Shown: positions 1 through 6,483 of the stretch, in pieces
Position numbering within the stretch: position 1 is the first letter of the stretch
Layout: each line of letters starts with the position of its first letter
Assembly: GCA_041623895.1 (NCBI GenBank)
Contig: JBFJVZ010000152.1
Coordinates: 1 to 15,580 of the forward strand
DNA from: JBFJVZ01 sp041623895
GTDB lineage: Bacteria > Planctomycetota > Planctomycetia > Pirellulales > Pirellulaceae
Length of the DNA: 15,580 bases
Direction of reading: 5' to 3'
Made by a program: the position numbers and the translations under genes
Notes under the pieces: model-generated
Told to the model about the DNA's origin: nothing
Seen by the model: the letters and a program-made list of their open reading frames with translations, nothing else
The model's database searches: none

Positions 1-219
1 GACGGCAAACAACAAACCAGCGATCGCCAAACAACGCATGGCCAGAATCAACCACTGACGCAAGCGGGCGTAACCGCGAGCCATCCTGTTGGCTTGCAGC
101 AAGAACATCATCGCGCCCCAACGCTTGGTTTGATATCGCCACTGATTGATCAAGTGAATGATGATCGGCAATAACACGAAGGGCAGCGCGAACAGCATCC
201 AAGGCTGCAGAAAACTCAT
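1..219 (-). CDS. BatA-type N-terminal membrane protein, 3' part cut by window edge
   Basis: The first 73 codons of a minus-strand gene are present; the rest lies beyond the window. The start is an ATG at 217-219. It overlaps the stop of the preceding DUF58 gene by four bases (ATGA), so the two are very likely translationally coupled. The translation begins MSFLQPWMLFALPFVLLPII and continues with a hydrophobic helix, IIHLINQWRY, a basic loop and a second hydrophobic helix (about residues 55-73). This matches the N-terminal domain of BatA/aerotolerance-regulator membrane proteins (about 90 residues, two helices). That domain normally precedes a long periplasmic or von Willebrand A portion, which cannot be seen here. 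The position after moxR and DUF58 supports the call. Its substrate is unknown. Confidence 0.8.
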   Translation of the reverse strand, partial: MSFLQPWMLFALPFVLLPIIIHLINQWRYQTKRWGAMMFLLQANRMARGYARLRQWLILAMRCLAIAGLLFAV

Positions 220-1127
220 CGGCTGCCTCTTTGATTGGCGCGTCCAACCAGAAACTCGGTCAACTGGCGATCGTACGGCCGTTCGATACTGACGCGGTGA
301 TAATCGACAGCGGTTTCCAACACCACTTGTCGAACCGCTTCCAAGTATTCGCTAAGTGCTTTGTGATAGCGGTCGGCGATTTCATTCGGTTCAGCAAAGA
401 CCGCCGTACCACCCTCCATGTCCAAAAAACGTGTGGGCCGCTGAAACTCAAATGCGATTTCTTCCGGATCCAGCAGATGAAATACCGAGACGTCGTGTTT
501 GCGAAAACGCAAATGCTCAAAGCAGTCGCGCATGACTTCCGGCTCGATGAACATATCAGACAAGATGATGATCAGCGCTCGCTGCCGGACCGTTTCAGCC
601 AGTTCGTGAAGCACGGTGTCCAAGGCGGTCTTGCCCTGTGGCTGGGCATGCTCCAAGGTGTCGAACAAAGTCCGCAAATGAGCCGGATTGCGCCGCGCGG
701 GCACGTTCTGCACGATGCCGTCGGCGACGCAAGCCAGCCCCACCGCATCGCCCTGTTGAATCGCCAGGTAACCCAGTGACGCTGCGACACGCCGCGCATA
801 ATCCAGCTTGGTCATGCCGACGGAGCCAAAATCCATCGAGCCGCTGGTGTCAACGACCAGGACCATCCGCAGATTCGTGTCCGCCTCGAATTCTTTGACA
901 AAAAATCGGTCGCTCCGCCCGTAGGCTCGCCAGTCCAGGCGGCGGAGATCATCGCCGGGGACGTATTTGCGGTACTCGGCAAATTCGACGCTGGCGCCGC
1001 GGTGCGGACTGGCATGCCGACCGGACACGTTACCCAACATCGGCTTGCGCGCCAGCAGCGGTAAGGCCCCCAAGCGTGCAAGCACCAGCGGGTCAAGAAA
1101 ATCGCGTTGCCGACGTTCAGTGCTCAT
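216..1127 (-). CDS. DUF58 domain protein with von Willebrand A-like MIDAS motif
   Basis: This is a 303-residue protein from the ATG at 1125-1127. DUF58 proteins are encoded next to MoxR ATPases and are thought to be their partners. The family hallmark YVPGDDLRRLDWRAYGRSDR spans residues 55-74. The metal-binding motif DTSGSM is at 93-98 and a further LIIILSD strand follows, as expected for a von Willebrand A fold. There is no signal peptide, so it is probably cytoplasmic. The open frame extends 24 codons upstream to a TTG at 1199, but that extension lies wholly in a low-conservation spacer with repeat-like sequence. I prefer the ATG because GGAAA precedes it at a suitable distance and the protein then begins MSTERRQRDF, as expected for the family. 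The stop overlaps the next gene's start. Confidence 0.9.
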   Translation of the reverse strand: MSTERRQRDFLDPLVLARLGALPLLARKPMLGNVSGRHASPHRGASVEFAEYRKYVPGDDLRRLDWRAYGRSDRFFVKEFEADTNLRMVLVVDTSGSMDFGSVGMTKLDYARRVAASLGYLAIQQGDAVGLACVADGIVQNVPARRNPAHLRTLFDTLEHAQPQGKTALDTVLHELAETVRQRALIIILSDMFIEPEVMRDCFEHLRFRKHDVSVFHLLDPEEIAFEFQRPTRFLDMEGGTAVFAEPNEIADRYHKALSEYLEAVRQVVLETAVDYHRVSIERPYDRQLTEFLVGRANQRGSR

Positions 1128-1199
1128 AGATTTCCGCGCAGTGCGTGGGAACGACTCGTCCAAACGGCTCGGAGCCTCGCCCTGCCCGCTGTCCCACAA
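1128..1199. repeat. Spacer inside the moxR-DUF58 pair made of repeat-like sequence
   Basis: This 72-base spacer separates moxR from DUF58, genes that are usually packed tightly. It holds GCGTGGGAACGACTCGTCC at 1143-1161, which has a close relative at 2596-2613, and a short inverted repeat GGCTC/GAGCC. The motif GCGTGGGAACG resembles short dispersed spacer repeats I recall from planctomycete genomes. That recollection is not proof. The spacer stays open in frame with DUF58, so automated annotation could mistake it for coding sequence. Confidence 0.5.
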
Positions 1200-2216
1200 T
1201 CAATCTGGATTCTCTTCGACCAAACGCGTGACGATATCTTTCGCCGTGACCCGTTCGGCTTGCGCGGCGAACGTCGTGATCAAACGATGCGTCAGCACGG
1301 CTTGTGCGACATGGTGCACATCTTCCAACCGTACCATGTAGCTGCCTTCCAGCGCCGCACGGCTCTTGGCACCCAGGATCAAATTCTGTACCGCGCGGGG
1401 ACCGGCACCCCAGGCCACAAGCGGACCCAGCCATTCCGGTGCGGCGGGCGTATCCGGACGTGTCTTGCGGACAAGCCTGGCTGCGTACGAGTAAATATGC
1501 TCGGGCACCGGCACCCGCCGCACCAGATCTTGATGGGCAATGATCTCGGCGGCGGTCATCAAATGATCAAGCTCCGGCAGATCACCACCCGTGGTCGTCC
1601 GCGCAATCTCAATCTCTTCTGATTCGCTGGGATAATCCAATTCGATCAACGACATGAAGCGGTCCAACTGCGCTTCGGGCAGCGGATACGTGCCCTCTTG
1701 CTCGACCGGGTTCTGGGTGGCCAGAACCATGAACGGATCATCCAGCTTGTATTCTTTGCCAAGCACCGTGACCCGATGTTCCTGCATCGCCTCCAGCATC
1801 GCGGCTTGCGTTTTGGGCGGAGCCCGGTTGATTTCATCGGCCAGCACGATATTGGCGAATACGGGCCCGGCAACGAACTCAAATTCGCGACGGCCGCCAG
1901 CCGCGTCTTGCAAGATGTCCGTCCCGGTGATGTCCATCGGCATCAGGTCGGGAGTGAACTGAATGCGGCTAAACTTCAGCGACATCGTTTCGGCCAATTT
2001 GCTGACCAACAGTGTTTTGGCCAAACCGGGCACACCCATCAGCAGAGCGTGGCGGCGAGCGAACAAGCAGATCGCCAATTGTTCGATGGTCTGTTGCTGG
2101 CCAACAATGACGCGGGCAAGTTCTTGGCAAAGTTTTTCGTACGTGTCGCGTAAATGATCGATCGCCTGAACGTCGTCGTCAGTCAGTTTTTGCGGTTCCG
2201 TGGTGGCTTGGCTCAT
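1200..2216 (-). CDS. moxR: MoxR family AAA+ ATPase
   Basis: This 338-residue protein is of normal length for the MoxR family, AAA+ ATPases thought to remodel or insert cofactors into partner proteins with von Willebrand A domains. Walker A is GVPGLAKT at residues 61-68. Walker B is IVLADEINRAPPKTQAAMLE at 123-142, sensor 1 is ATQNP at 166-170, and the LDRF motif with its arginine finger is at 184-187. The C-terminal lid helices follow. The start is the ATG at 2214-2216. Only a weak Shine-Dalgarno sequence lies upstream, but a TATACT -10-like box and a perfect 16-base palindrome are there. It is the first gene of the moxR, DUF58, BatA-like operon. The specific partner complex and physiological role in this organism are unknown. 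Confidence 0.95.
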   Translation of the reverse strand: MSQATTEPQKLTDDDVQAIDHLRDTYEKLCQELARVIVGQQQTIEQLAICLFARRHALLMGVPGLAKTLLVSKLAETMSLKFSRIQFTPDLMPMDITGTDILQDAAGGRREFEFVAGPVFANIVLADEINRAPPKTQAAMLEAMQEHRVTVLGKEYKLDDPFMVLATQNPVEQEGTYPLPEAQLDRFMSLIELDYPSESEEIEIARTTTGGDLPELDHLMTAAEIIAHQDLVRRVPVPEHIYSYAARLVRKTRPDTPAAPEWLGPLVAWGAGPRAVQNLILGAKSRAALEGSYMVRLEDVHHVAQAVLTHRLITTFAAQAERVTAKDIVTRLVEENPD

Positions 2217-2247
2217 TAAAAGTCACTCAGCGTTGAAAAATCGATGG

Positions 2248-2263
2248 ATGCCCGGCCGGGCAT
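2248..2263. promoter_or_regulatory. Perfect 16-base palindrome upstream of moxR
   Basis: ATGCCCGGCCGGGCAT is identical to its own reverse complement and ends 31 bases before the moxR start. It would lie in the transcribed leader if the TATACT box at 2282-2287 is the promoter, about 12 bases past the start point. It could be an operator for a dimeric regulator, or an RNA hairpin with a six-pair stem and four-base loop. No canonical T-run follows directly on the minus strand, so it is a poor terminator. Confidence 0.4.
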
Positions 2264-2281
2264 GCCGTCAGCAAGAGCCCG

Positions 2282-2287
2282 AGTATA
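2282..2287 (-). promoter_or_regulatory. Possible -10 box for moxR
   Basis: The minus strand reads TATACT here, five of six matches to a sigma-70 -10 box, about 65 bases upstream of the moxR ATG. I could not find a good -35 hexamer at 16-18 bases, so this is a weak call based on the -10 match and position alone. Confidence 0.25.
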
Positions 2288-2515
2288 ACTAAACCCCACG
2301 GCGGCGATATCGATTCAGGCCGGTTTCACGTGAGGCCAAATACTGAGATCACCTTGGCGCAAAAACCGACAAATTTCCACCCACAAGTCAATAACGCCCC
2401 GGCGTGACATTTCTTAGGGGAGCGGGCCGCGATGATTCGCCACCCTTGCTGCTTGACAAAGCACTTTGTCGCGAACCATTGTGCCGAACAGGATTCGCGA
2501 GAATTCCCGCCGTCT

Positions 2516-2545
2516 TTGGCGAGGAAGTCTTCCGACTTCCGCCAA
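2516..2545. repeat. Imperfect hairpin, copy A of a short spacer repeat
   Basis: The arms TTGGCG+GAAGTC and GACTTC+CGCCAA pair perfectly apart from a two-base AG bulge on one side, around a TTCC loop. The right 21 bases match 19 of 21 positions at 4961-4981, just downstream of ffh. A stem with a tetraloop in two spacers, both 3' of minus-strand genes, suggests a small dispersed repeat that forms RNA hairpins. Confidence 0.5.
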
Positions 2546-2595
2546 GCAAATAGAACACTCTCCTTCTGCAATGAAAAGATCGTTAAATAGAACGA

Positions 2596-2624
2596 GCGTG
2601 GGAGCGTTCGTCCGCAGCGGACGA
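2596..2624. repeat. Spacer repeat with 17-base inverted repeat downstream of yraN
   Basis: GCGTGGGAGCGTTCGTCC (2596-2613) is nearly the same as the sequence at 1143-1161. It runs into TCGTCCGC-A-GCGGACGA (2608-2624), which would form a seven-pair stem with a three-base loop in RNA. It lies 11 bases past the yraN stop and could mark or stabilise the transcript end. No T-run follows, so it is not a textbook terminator. Confidence 0.45.
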
Positions 2625-2634
2625 CGACTCACAA

Positions 2635-3087
2635 CTAAAACATTTGGAAATCCCCAGCCGCCTCGAAGGCTGACTCGAAATGGTCGATGCGATCGGGCTG
2701 GTCCAAGTCGCTTGGCCACCAGACCGCGATCACATCAAAGCGGCACGGCGTCCCCAATAACTTCTTTCGTTTCAGGTAACGTAACGCAGCCCTGGTAACT
2801 CGCCCCTGTTTGACTTCGTCAACTCGCTCGGCCGGATGACCGGGAAGCCGCGTGGAGTGCGTCTTGACTTCCACAAAGATGATCAACTTGCGGCGACGGT
2901 CGATCGCGATCAAGTCGATTTCACCGGCCTTATCCGCTTCGCTTTCGGCGACAACGACAAGTCCCTTCCTCCTCAGCAAGCGCGCCGCCGCCTGCTCACC
3001 TCGCTTGCCTACCGGGGCCGCCACATCGATCGCGCCGTAACGCCAGTCGACATAACGCGCGCGAATATGGTTGAGAAGTTTCGACAC
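2635..3087 (-). CDS. yraN: YraN/UPF0102 family nuclease-like protein
   Basis: This is a 150-residue member of the UPF0102 family, which has a PD-(D/E)XK nuclease-like fold; its cellular function is unsettled. The signature residues are present: KRGEQAAARLL at about 28-38, GEIDLIAID at 55-63, and FVEVKTHS at 71-78. The likely metal site is E31, D58, E73 and K75. CRFDVIAV near 115-122 closes the core. About 25 residues precede the usual family start, a modest N-terminal extension. The start is GTG at 3085-3087. No in-frame ATG is available upstream of the conserved core, and AAGGAG lies 18 bases upstream, further than usual. The gene follows rplS on the same strand after 157 bases of repeat-rich spacer. 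In many bacteria rnhB sits between these two genes, but it is absent here. Confidence 0.88.
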   Translation of the reverse strand: MSKLLNHIRARYVDWRYGAIDVAAPVGKRGEQAAARLLRRKGLVVVAESEADKAGEIDLIAIDRRRKLIIFVEVKTHSTRLPGHPAERVDEVKQGRVTRAALRYLKRKKLLGTPCRFDVIAVWWPSDLDQPDRIDHFESAFEAAGDFQMF

Positions 3088-3133
3088 GAAGCGCCCCGGA
3101 TTCGTCTCCTTAGCCGTCGCACGCTCCGAGCGT

Positions 3134-3214
3134 GTGAATTTGTAAAAGTCGTCGTTCTGTTTTTCCGTTCCGGCGCGGAGCGTCGGACGACAATAAATTC
3201 ACAGCCGCTCCGCG
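3134..3214. repeat. Interleaved inverted repeats in the rplS-yraN spacer
   Basis: Three inverted repeats are arranged together. GTGAATTT (3134-3141) pairs with AAATTCAC (3195-3202). GTCGTC (3148-3153) pairs with GACGAC (3186-3191). CGCGGAGCG (3174-3182) pairs with CGCTCCGCG (3206-3214). The first two nest in one long hairpin. The third overlaps it, so alternative folds compete. This layout fits a small non-coding repeat element or a structured intergenic RNA. It also resembles short GC-rich spacer repeats I recall from planctomycetes. Confidence 0.5.
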
Positions 3215-3220
3215 GGCGAA

Positions 3221-3239
3221 CGGACATCGCTTCTGTCCG
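3221..3239 (-). terminator. Weak hairpin just after rplS
   Basis: CGGACA and TGTCCG pair around a seven-base loop, six bases past the rplS stop on the minus strand. Only two T residues follow the stem, so any termination would be weak or factor-dependent. Its position right after the stop is the main support. Confidence 0.25.
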
Positions 3240-3244
3240 CTGTA

Positions 3245-3598
3245 CTAACTGCGGCGGCGTTCTTTCAGGCGGACGGCCTTGCCGACACGATTGCGAAGGA
3301 AGTACAGCTTGGCGCGTCGCACCACTCCGCTCCGCTTCACTTCGACCTGTTCAATTCGCGGGCTGTGCAGCGGAAATTTTCGCTCCACGCCTTCGCCGGC
3401 CACGATGCGGCGGACCGTAAACATTTCTTTGCTGCCGCTGCCGCTGCGAGCAATCACAACGCCGCTGAAGACTTGAATTCGTTCTTTGTTACCTTCCAGA
3501 ATCTTCAGGTGCACGTCCACGCTGTCGCCGATCTCAAACTCCGGCGGCTGTTCTTTCATCGAGGTCTTTTCGACCAGATCCAGGATGGCGTTTGTCAT
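3245..3598 (-). CDS. rplS: 50S ribosomal protein L19
   Basis: This 117-residue protein matches the length and sequence of bacterial L19, which sits at the interface of the large and small subunits. Diagnostic stretches are PEFEIGDSVDVHLKILEGNK, IQVFSGVVIARSGSG, FTVRRIVAGEGVERKFPLHS, and the basic C-terminus VKRSGVVRRAKLYFLRNRVG. The start is the ATG at 3596-3598, preceded by GAGAG within a purine-rich stretch. The gene follows trmD by 46 bases on the same strand, the arrangement seen in most bacteria, so the two are probably cotranscribed. A short hairpin lies right after its stop, and the downstream spacer is unusually repeat-rich. Nothing in the protein itself is odd. Confidence 0.97.
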   Translation of the reverse strand: MTNAILDLVEKTSMKEQPPEFEIGDSVDVHLKILEGNKERIQVFSGVVIARSGSGSKEMFTVRRIVAGEGVERKFPLHSPRIEQVEVKRSGVVRRAKLYFLRNRVGKAVRLKERRRS

Positions 3599-3644
3599 GA
3601 TTATTTCTCTCGTTCGAAGAATTGTGGTTTTGGTACGATCGCGG

Positions 3645-4328
3645 CTACAACAAATCGCTGCGTCGCTGCCGAGTTCGTTTCAGCTTCTGTTCCTCTCGCC
3701 ACTTGTCGATCGCATTGTGATCGCCACCCAGCAAGACCTCGGGAACCTTGTGTCCGCGAAACTCTCTCGGTCGTGTGTATTGTGGGAATTCGAGCAACCG
3801 GTTTCCGCGGCTGAACGAATCATCAAGGTTACTGTTCTCGTCGCCCAGGACGCCCGGCACCAGCCTGACGACCGCGTCGACAATTACCATCGCGGCAACT
3901 TCGCCTCCGTTCAAGACGAAATCACCAATACTGACCTCTTCGGGCTGCAAAATATCAGTTACTCGCTGGTCAAATCCTTCGTACCGGCCACACAGCAACA
4001 GAATTCTGTCGCTGGTTGCCAGCTGTTCGGCCATCCGCTGGTCGAACCGTTTGCCTTGCGGCGTGAGCATAATCCGTTTTGCCGGTCGAGCATCCATCGC
4101 CTCAACCTCCTCGACGCATTTGACGGTCACTCCCACCTGGATCAACATCCCCGGTCCGCCCCCGAAAGGCCGGTCGTCCACTCTCTTGTGCGGGATATCG
4201 GCGGCCCAATCACGCAGATTGTGCCGCTCGATTTCGACCAGATTTCGCTGAATCGCTTTGTCCAGCAAGCTCTGAGTCAGGTAGCCGTCGAAAATGGCCG
4301 GGAACAATGTAACGATGTCAAATCGCAT
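3645..4328 (-). CDS. trmD: tRNA (guanine37-N1)-methyltransferase
   Basis: TrmD transfers a methyl group from S-adenosylmethionine to G37, next to the anticodon in tRNAs that read C-ending or G-starting codons, which prevents frameshifting. The 227-residue length is slightly below the usual 240-250. The N-terminal MRFDIVTLFPAIFDGYLTQS is diagnostic. RVDDRPFGGGPGM lies at about 49-61. The trefoil-knot cofactor site is LLCGRYEGFDQRV at 111-123 with IGDFVLNGGE at 134-143. The flexible linker LDDSFS (168-173) carries the aspartate that acts as catalytic base in studied homologues. The start is the ATG at 4326-4328, with no clear Shine-Dalgarno sequence. The gene follows rpsP by 45 bases. The usual intervening gene, rimM, is missing. 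Confidence 0.97.
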   Translation of the reverse strand: MRFDIVTLFPAIFDGYLTQSLLDKAIQRNLVEIERHNLRDWAADIPHKRVDDRPFGGGPGMLIQVGVTVKCVEEVEAMDARPAKRIMLTPQGKRFDQRMAEQLATSDRILLLCGRYEGFDQRVTDILQPEEVSIGDFVLNGGEVAAMVIVDAVVRLVPGVLGDENSNLDDSFSRGNRLLEFPQYTRPREFRGHKVPEVLLGGDHNAIDKWREEQKLKRTRQRRSDLL

Positions 4329-4373
4329 GGTGTTGGGCGAGTCAGCTGCCGGTCTCGGAGAGTTCGGCTACTG

Positions 4374-4811
4374 TCACTCGCTGGCCGCTTCTTCAGCCGC
4401 GGGCTCGGCAGGTGCTTCACTCTCGGCAGGTGCTTCGGCCTCCGCCTTGGGCTCCTCTTCTTTCTTTTTCTTGGCGGGTTTGACGGGTTCTTCCGGCGCC
4501 GGGGTGTATTCCTTTCGCTTGGCCAGACGCTCCAGGGCCTGTTGGCGAGCTTCCAGGTGTGTGCCCTCGGTACCGTACTTTTTGATGAACACAGCGACGC
4601 TCTCACTGGGCTGCGCTCCGACGCTCAGCCAGTAATCGATTCGATCGGCCTTCAAGGTGACTCGCGCGTCCGTTTCGGGGCACATCGGGTCATAGTGGCC
4701 AAGTTCTTCGATCACGCGCCCATCACGAGGGCTTCGTTGGTCCATCGCACAGATGCGGAAAAAGGGTCGATGGGTACGCCCCATCTTTTTCATTCGTAAA
4801 CGTACTGCCAT
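4374..4811 (-). CDS. rpsP: 30S ribosomal protein S16 with long charged C-terminal tail
   Basis: Residues 1 to about 85 are a clear S16: MAVRLRMKKMGRTHRPFFRI, then RDGRVIEELGHYDP, then DRIDYWLSVGAQPSESV. S16 is an early-binding small-subunit protein needed for 30S assembly. The family is usually 80-90 residues, but this one is 145. The tail from about residue 103 is low-complexity Lys/Glu/Ala/Pro: a KPAKKKKEEE block, then repeated SEAPAE-type units. At DNA level a 15-base unit recurs with an 18-base period (4404-4418 and 4422-4436), so part of the tail arose by tandem duplication. AGGGG lies ten bases before the ATG at 4809-4811, a good ribosome-binding site. The gene lies between ffh and trmD on the same strand. 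Confidence 0.96.
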   Translation of the reverse strand: MAVRLRMKKMGRTHRPFFRICAMDQRSPRDGRVIEELGHYDPMCPETDARVTLKADRIDYWLSVGAQPSESVAVFIKKYGTEGTHLEARQQALERLAKRKEYTPAPEEPVKPAKKKKEEEPKAEAEAPAESEAPAEPAAEEAASE

Positions 4812-4866
4812 TTCAGTTGTTCCCCTGTCGGGTTGGAGTCATTACCGCTAGTGAGACTGCCTGGGG

Positions 4867-4914
4867 CCGGAAAATTTTTCCCGGCGCCGGGTCGGTGCCG
4901 GCACGCTGCCGGCA
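4867..4914. repeat. GC-rich palindrome cluster between ffh and rpsP
   Basis: Within 48 bases there are CCGG-AAAATTTTT-CCCGG (4867-4884), the perfect 12-base palindrome CCCGGCGCCGGG (4880-4891), the perfect 10-base palindrome GTGCCGGCAC (4895-4904), and TGCCGGCA (4907-4914). The cluster sits about 75 bases past the ffh stop and 55 bases before rpsP. It could end ffh transcripts or form part of a repeat family. No T-run follows on the minus strand after the strongest stems. Confidence 0.4.
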
Positions 4915-4960
4915 TCTGTGATTGGTAGTGGAATTCCGATGAACTCCGATCTCGATTTCA

Positions 4961-4981
4961 GAAGTCTGTCGACTTCCGCCA
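4961..4981. repeat. Short hairpin repeat downstream of ffh, copy B
   Basis: GAAGTC and GACTTC pair around a TGTC loop, followed by CGCCA. It matches 19 of 21 positions of copy A at 2524-2544. It lies seven bases past the ffh stop on the minus strand, where a transcript-end hairpin could sit, but no T-run follows. Confidence 0.45.
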
Positions 4982-4987
4982 CCGGTT

Positions 4988-6460
4988 TTACTTCTTCCTT
5001 TTCAATTGTCGTTTCATCTTTTCACGTTGTTTCTTTTGTCGGGCTCGCTCGGCCGGCGTCAGTCGTTTACCGGTGCCCTTTTTGACCTTCAAGCCTTTCA
5101 TCGTCGGATCGTGCAGCGCGCCGCTGCTTTGCAGCTGCTGCATCATTTTCATGCGATCGCCAACGCCCTGGCCGGCCATGCCCTGCATCAGCGGCTTCAT
5201 GACGTCGAACTGTTTGATCAACTGCGAAACCATGGGTGTCTGCACGCCGGCACCTTGGGCGATGCGATTTCGCCGGTTGGCATCGATCAGTTTAGGGTTT
5301 TTGCGTTCCGCCGGTGTCATGCTGTTGATCACGCCGATCGTTTGGCGGATACCGCCGGCCGCTTCTTCGCTTTCCAGCGCTTCTTTGAATTCTCCCATGC
5401 CGGGCATCAAGCCCATCATCTTGCCCATCAGGCCCGGCTTAGCAACTTTCTGCATCATGTTTTTGAAATCGTCCAAGGTGAAATCGCCGGAAGCCATTTT
5501 CGCTTCCAGCTCTTCACGCTCTTTTTCGTCAACGATGCGGTGCGCCTCGCGAGCCATGGCGACGATGTCGCCCATCTCCAGAATCCGACTCGCCATGCCT
5601 TCGGGGCGGAACGGTTCGAGCGCATCAAAGTGTTCGCCGGTACCGATGAACTTGATGGGTACACCCGTGACGTGCTTGACCGACAGCAACGCGCCACCAC
5701 GGGCGTCGCCGTCCAGCTTGGTCATGATCACGCCATCCAATTCCAGTGCCTCGTTAAAGGCACCTGCACTGTTGACGGCGTCTTGACCAGTCATGCCGTC
5801 GACAACCAGGTAGACCTGATCGGGGCCGACCTTTTTGTCGATCCGCTGCAATTCCGCCATCAACTCTTCGTCGATTGCCAGGCGTCCCGCGGTGTCCAGA
5901 ATCACGACCCGCGCGTCTTCCGCTTTCGCCTTGGCGACGCCCGCCTGACAGACTTTGACCGGGTTCTTGTTGTCCGGCTCGCTGTAAACAGGAATGTCCA
6001 GTTGCCGCCCGATCACATGAAGCTGTTCGATCGCGGCCGGCCGCTGCAAGTCAGCGGCGACCAACATCGGTTTGATGTTTTCTTCTTTCAACAGCTGCGA
6101 GAGCTTGCCGCAGGTCGTCGTTTTGCCGCTTCCCTGAAGCCCGCACAGCATGATCACGGTCGGCCCATCTTTCTTCAGATGAAGCGACGAATCGACCGGG
6201 CCAAGAATCTCAATCAGTTCATCATGAACGATGCGGACCAGTTCTTCTTGCGGCCGCAGACTCAACAGCACGCGTTTGCCGAGAGCTTTCTCGGACACAT
6301 GACCCATGAAATCCTGGACAACCGGATAGCTGACATCGGCGTCCAGCAACGCCTTTTGGACGATATCCAGCCCGTCGCGCATATTGCCTTCGGTCAGCTT
6401 GCCTTTGCCGGCCAAGCTTTTGAAAGCGGTTTGCAATCCTTGGGAGAGCGACTCGAACAC
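4988..6460 (-). CDS. ffh: Signal recognition particle protein Ffh (SRP54)
   Basis: Ffh binds SRP RNA and the signal sequences of nascent membrane proteins, then delivers ribosomes to the receptor FtsY in a GTP-dependent cycle. The 490-residue length is a little above the usual 450. The N domain is residues 1-95 and starts MFESLSQGLQTAFKSLAGKG. The GTPase domain shows GLQGSGKTTT (107-116), DLQRPAA (137-143), DTAGR (189-193) and TKLDGDARGG (247-256). The methionine-rich M domain runs from about 325 to 435, including GLMGKMMGLMPGMG. A basic lysine-rich tail ends the protein. The start is GTG at 6458-6460, fixed by the family N-terminus; no good Shine-Dalgarno sequence is visible. A terminator-like hairpin lies 23 bases upstream, which may regulate transcription into the gene. 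rpsP follows. Confidence 0.97.
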   Translation of the reverse strand: MFESLSQGLQTAFKSLAGKGKLTEGNMRDGLDIVQKALLDADVSYPVVQDFMGHVSEKALGKRVLLSLRPQEELVRIVHDELIEILGPVDSSLHLKKDGPTVIMLCGLQGSGKTTTCGKLSQLLKEENIKPMLVAADLQRPAAIEQLHVIGRQLDIPVYSEPDNKNPVKVCQAGVAKAKAEDARVVILDTAGRLAIDEELMAELQRIDKKVGPDQVYLVVDGMTGQDAVNSAGAFNEALELDGVIMTKLDGDARGGALLSVKHVTGVPIKFIGTGEHFDALEPFRPEGMASRILEMGDIVAMAREAHRIVDEKEREELEAKMASGDFTLDDFKNMMQKVAKPGLMGKMMGLMPGMGEFKEALESEEAAGGIRQTIGVINSMTPAERKNPKLIDANRRNRIAQGAGVQTPMVSQLIKQFDVMKPLMQGMAGQGVGDRMKMMQQLQSSGALHDPTMKGLKVKKGTGKRLTPAERARQKKQREKMKRQLKRKK

Positions 6461-6483
6461 GGGAATTCGTCACGGGCAGCATG

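Larger units (their letters stand above)
2217..2634. other. Gene-free spacer between yraN and moxR (418 bases)
   Basis: I see no convincing gene on either strand; the short open frames here have no recognisable composition or motif. The spacer holds the probable moxR leader (2217-2290) with a perfect palindrome at 2248-2263, a hairpin at 2516-2545, and a hairpin with an associated repeat at 2596-2624. The yraN transcript must end within it, but I see no stem followed by a clear T-run. Confidence 0.7.

Noticed and set aside
231..779. Plus-strand open frame of 182 codons
   Set aside because: It is antisense to the DUF58 gene and has no recognisable motif.
1128..1199. DUF58 start at the TTG at 1199
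   Set aside because: The extra 24 residues come from repeat-like spacer. The ATG at 1127 has a better upstream sequence and fits the family N-terminus.
2326..2798. Short open frames in and around the yraN-moxR spacer
   Set aside because: They overlap repeats or yraN, show no motif, and lack credible start contexts.
3486..4799. Plus-strand open frame of 437 codons
   Set aside because: It is antisense to trmD, rpsP and part of rplS, all clearly real, and crosses their spacers. No domain is recognisable.
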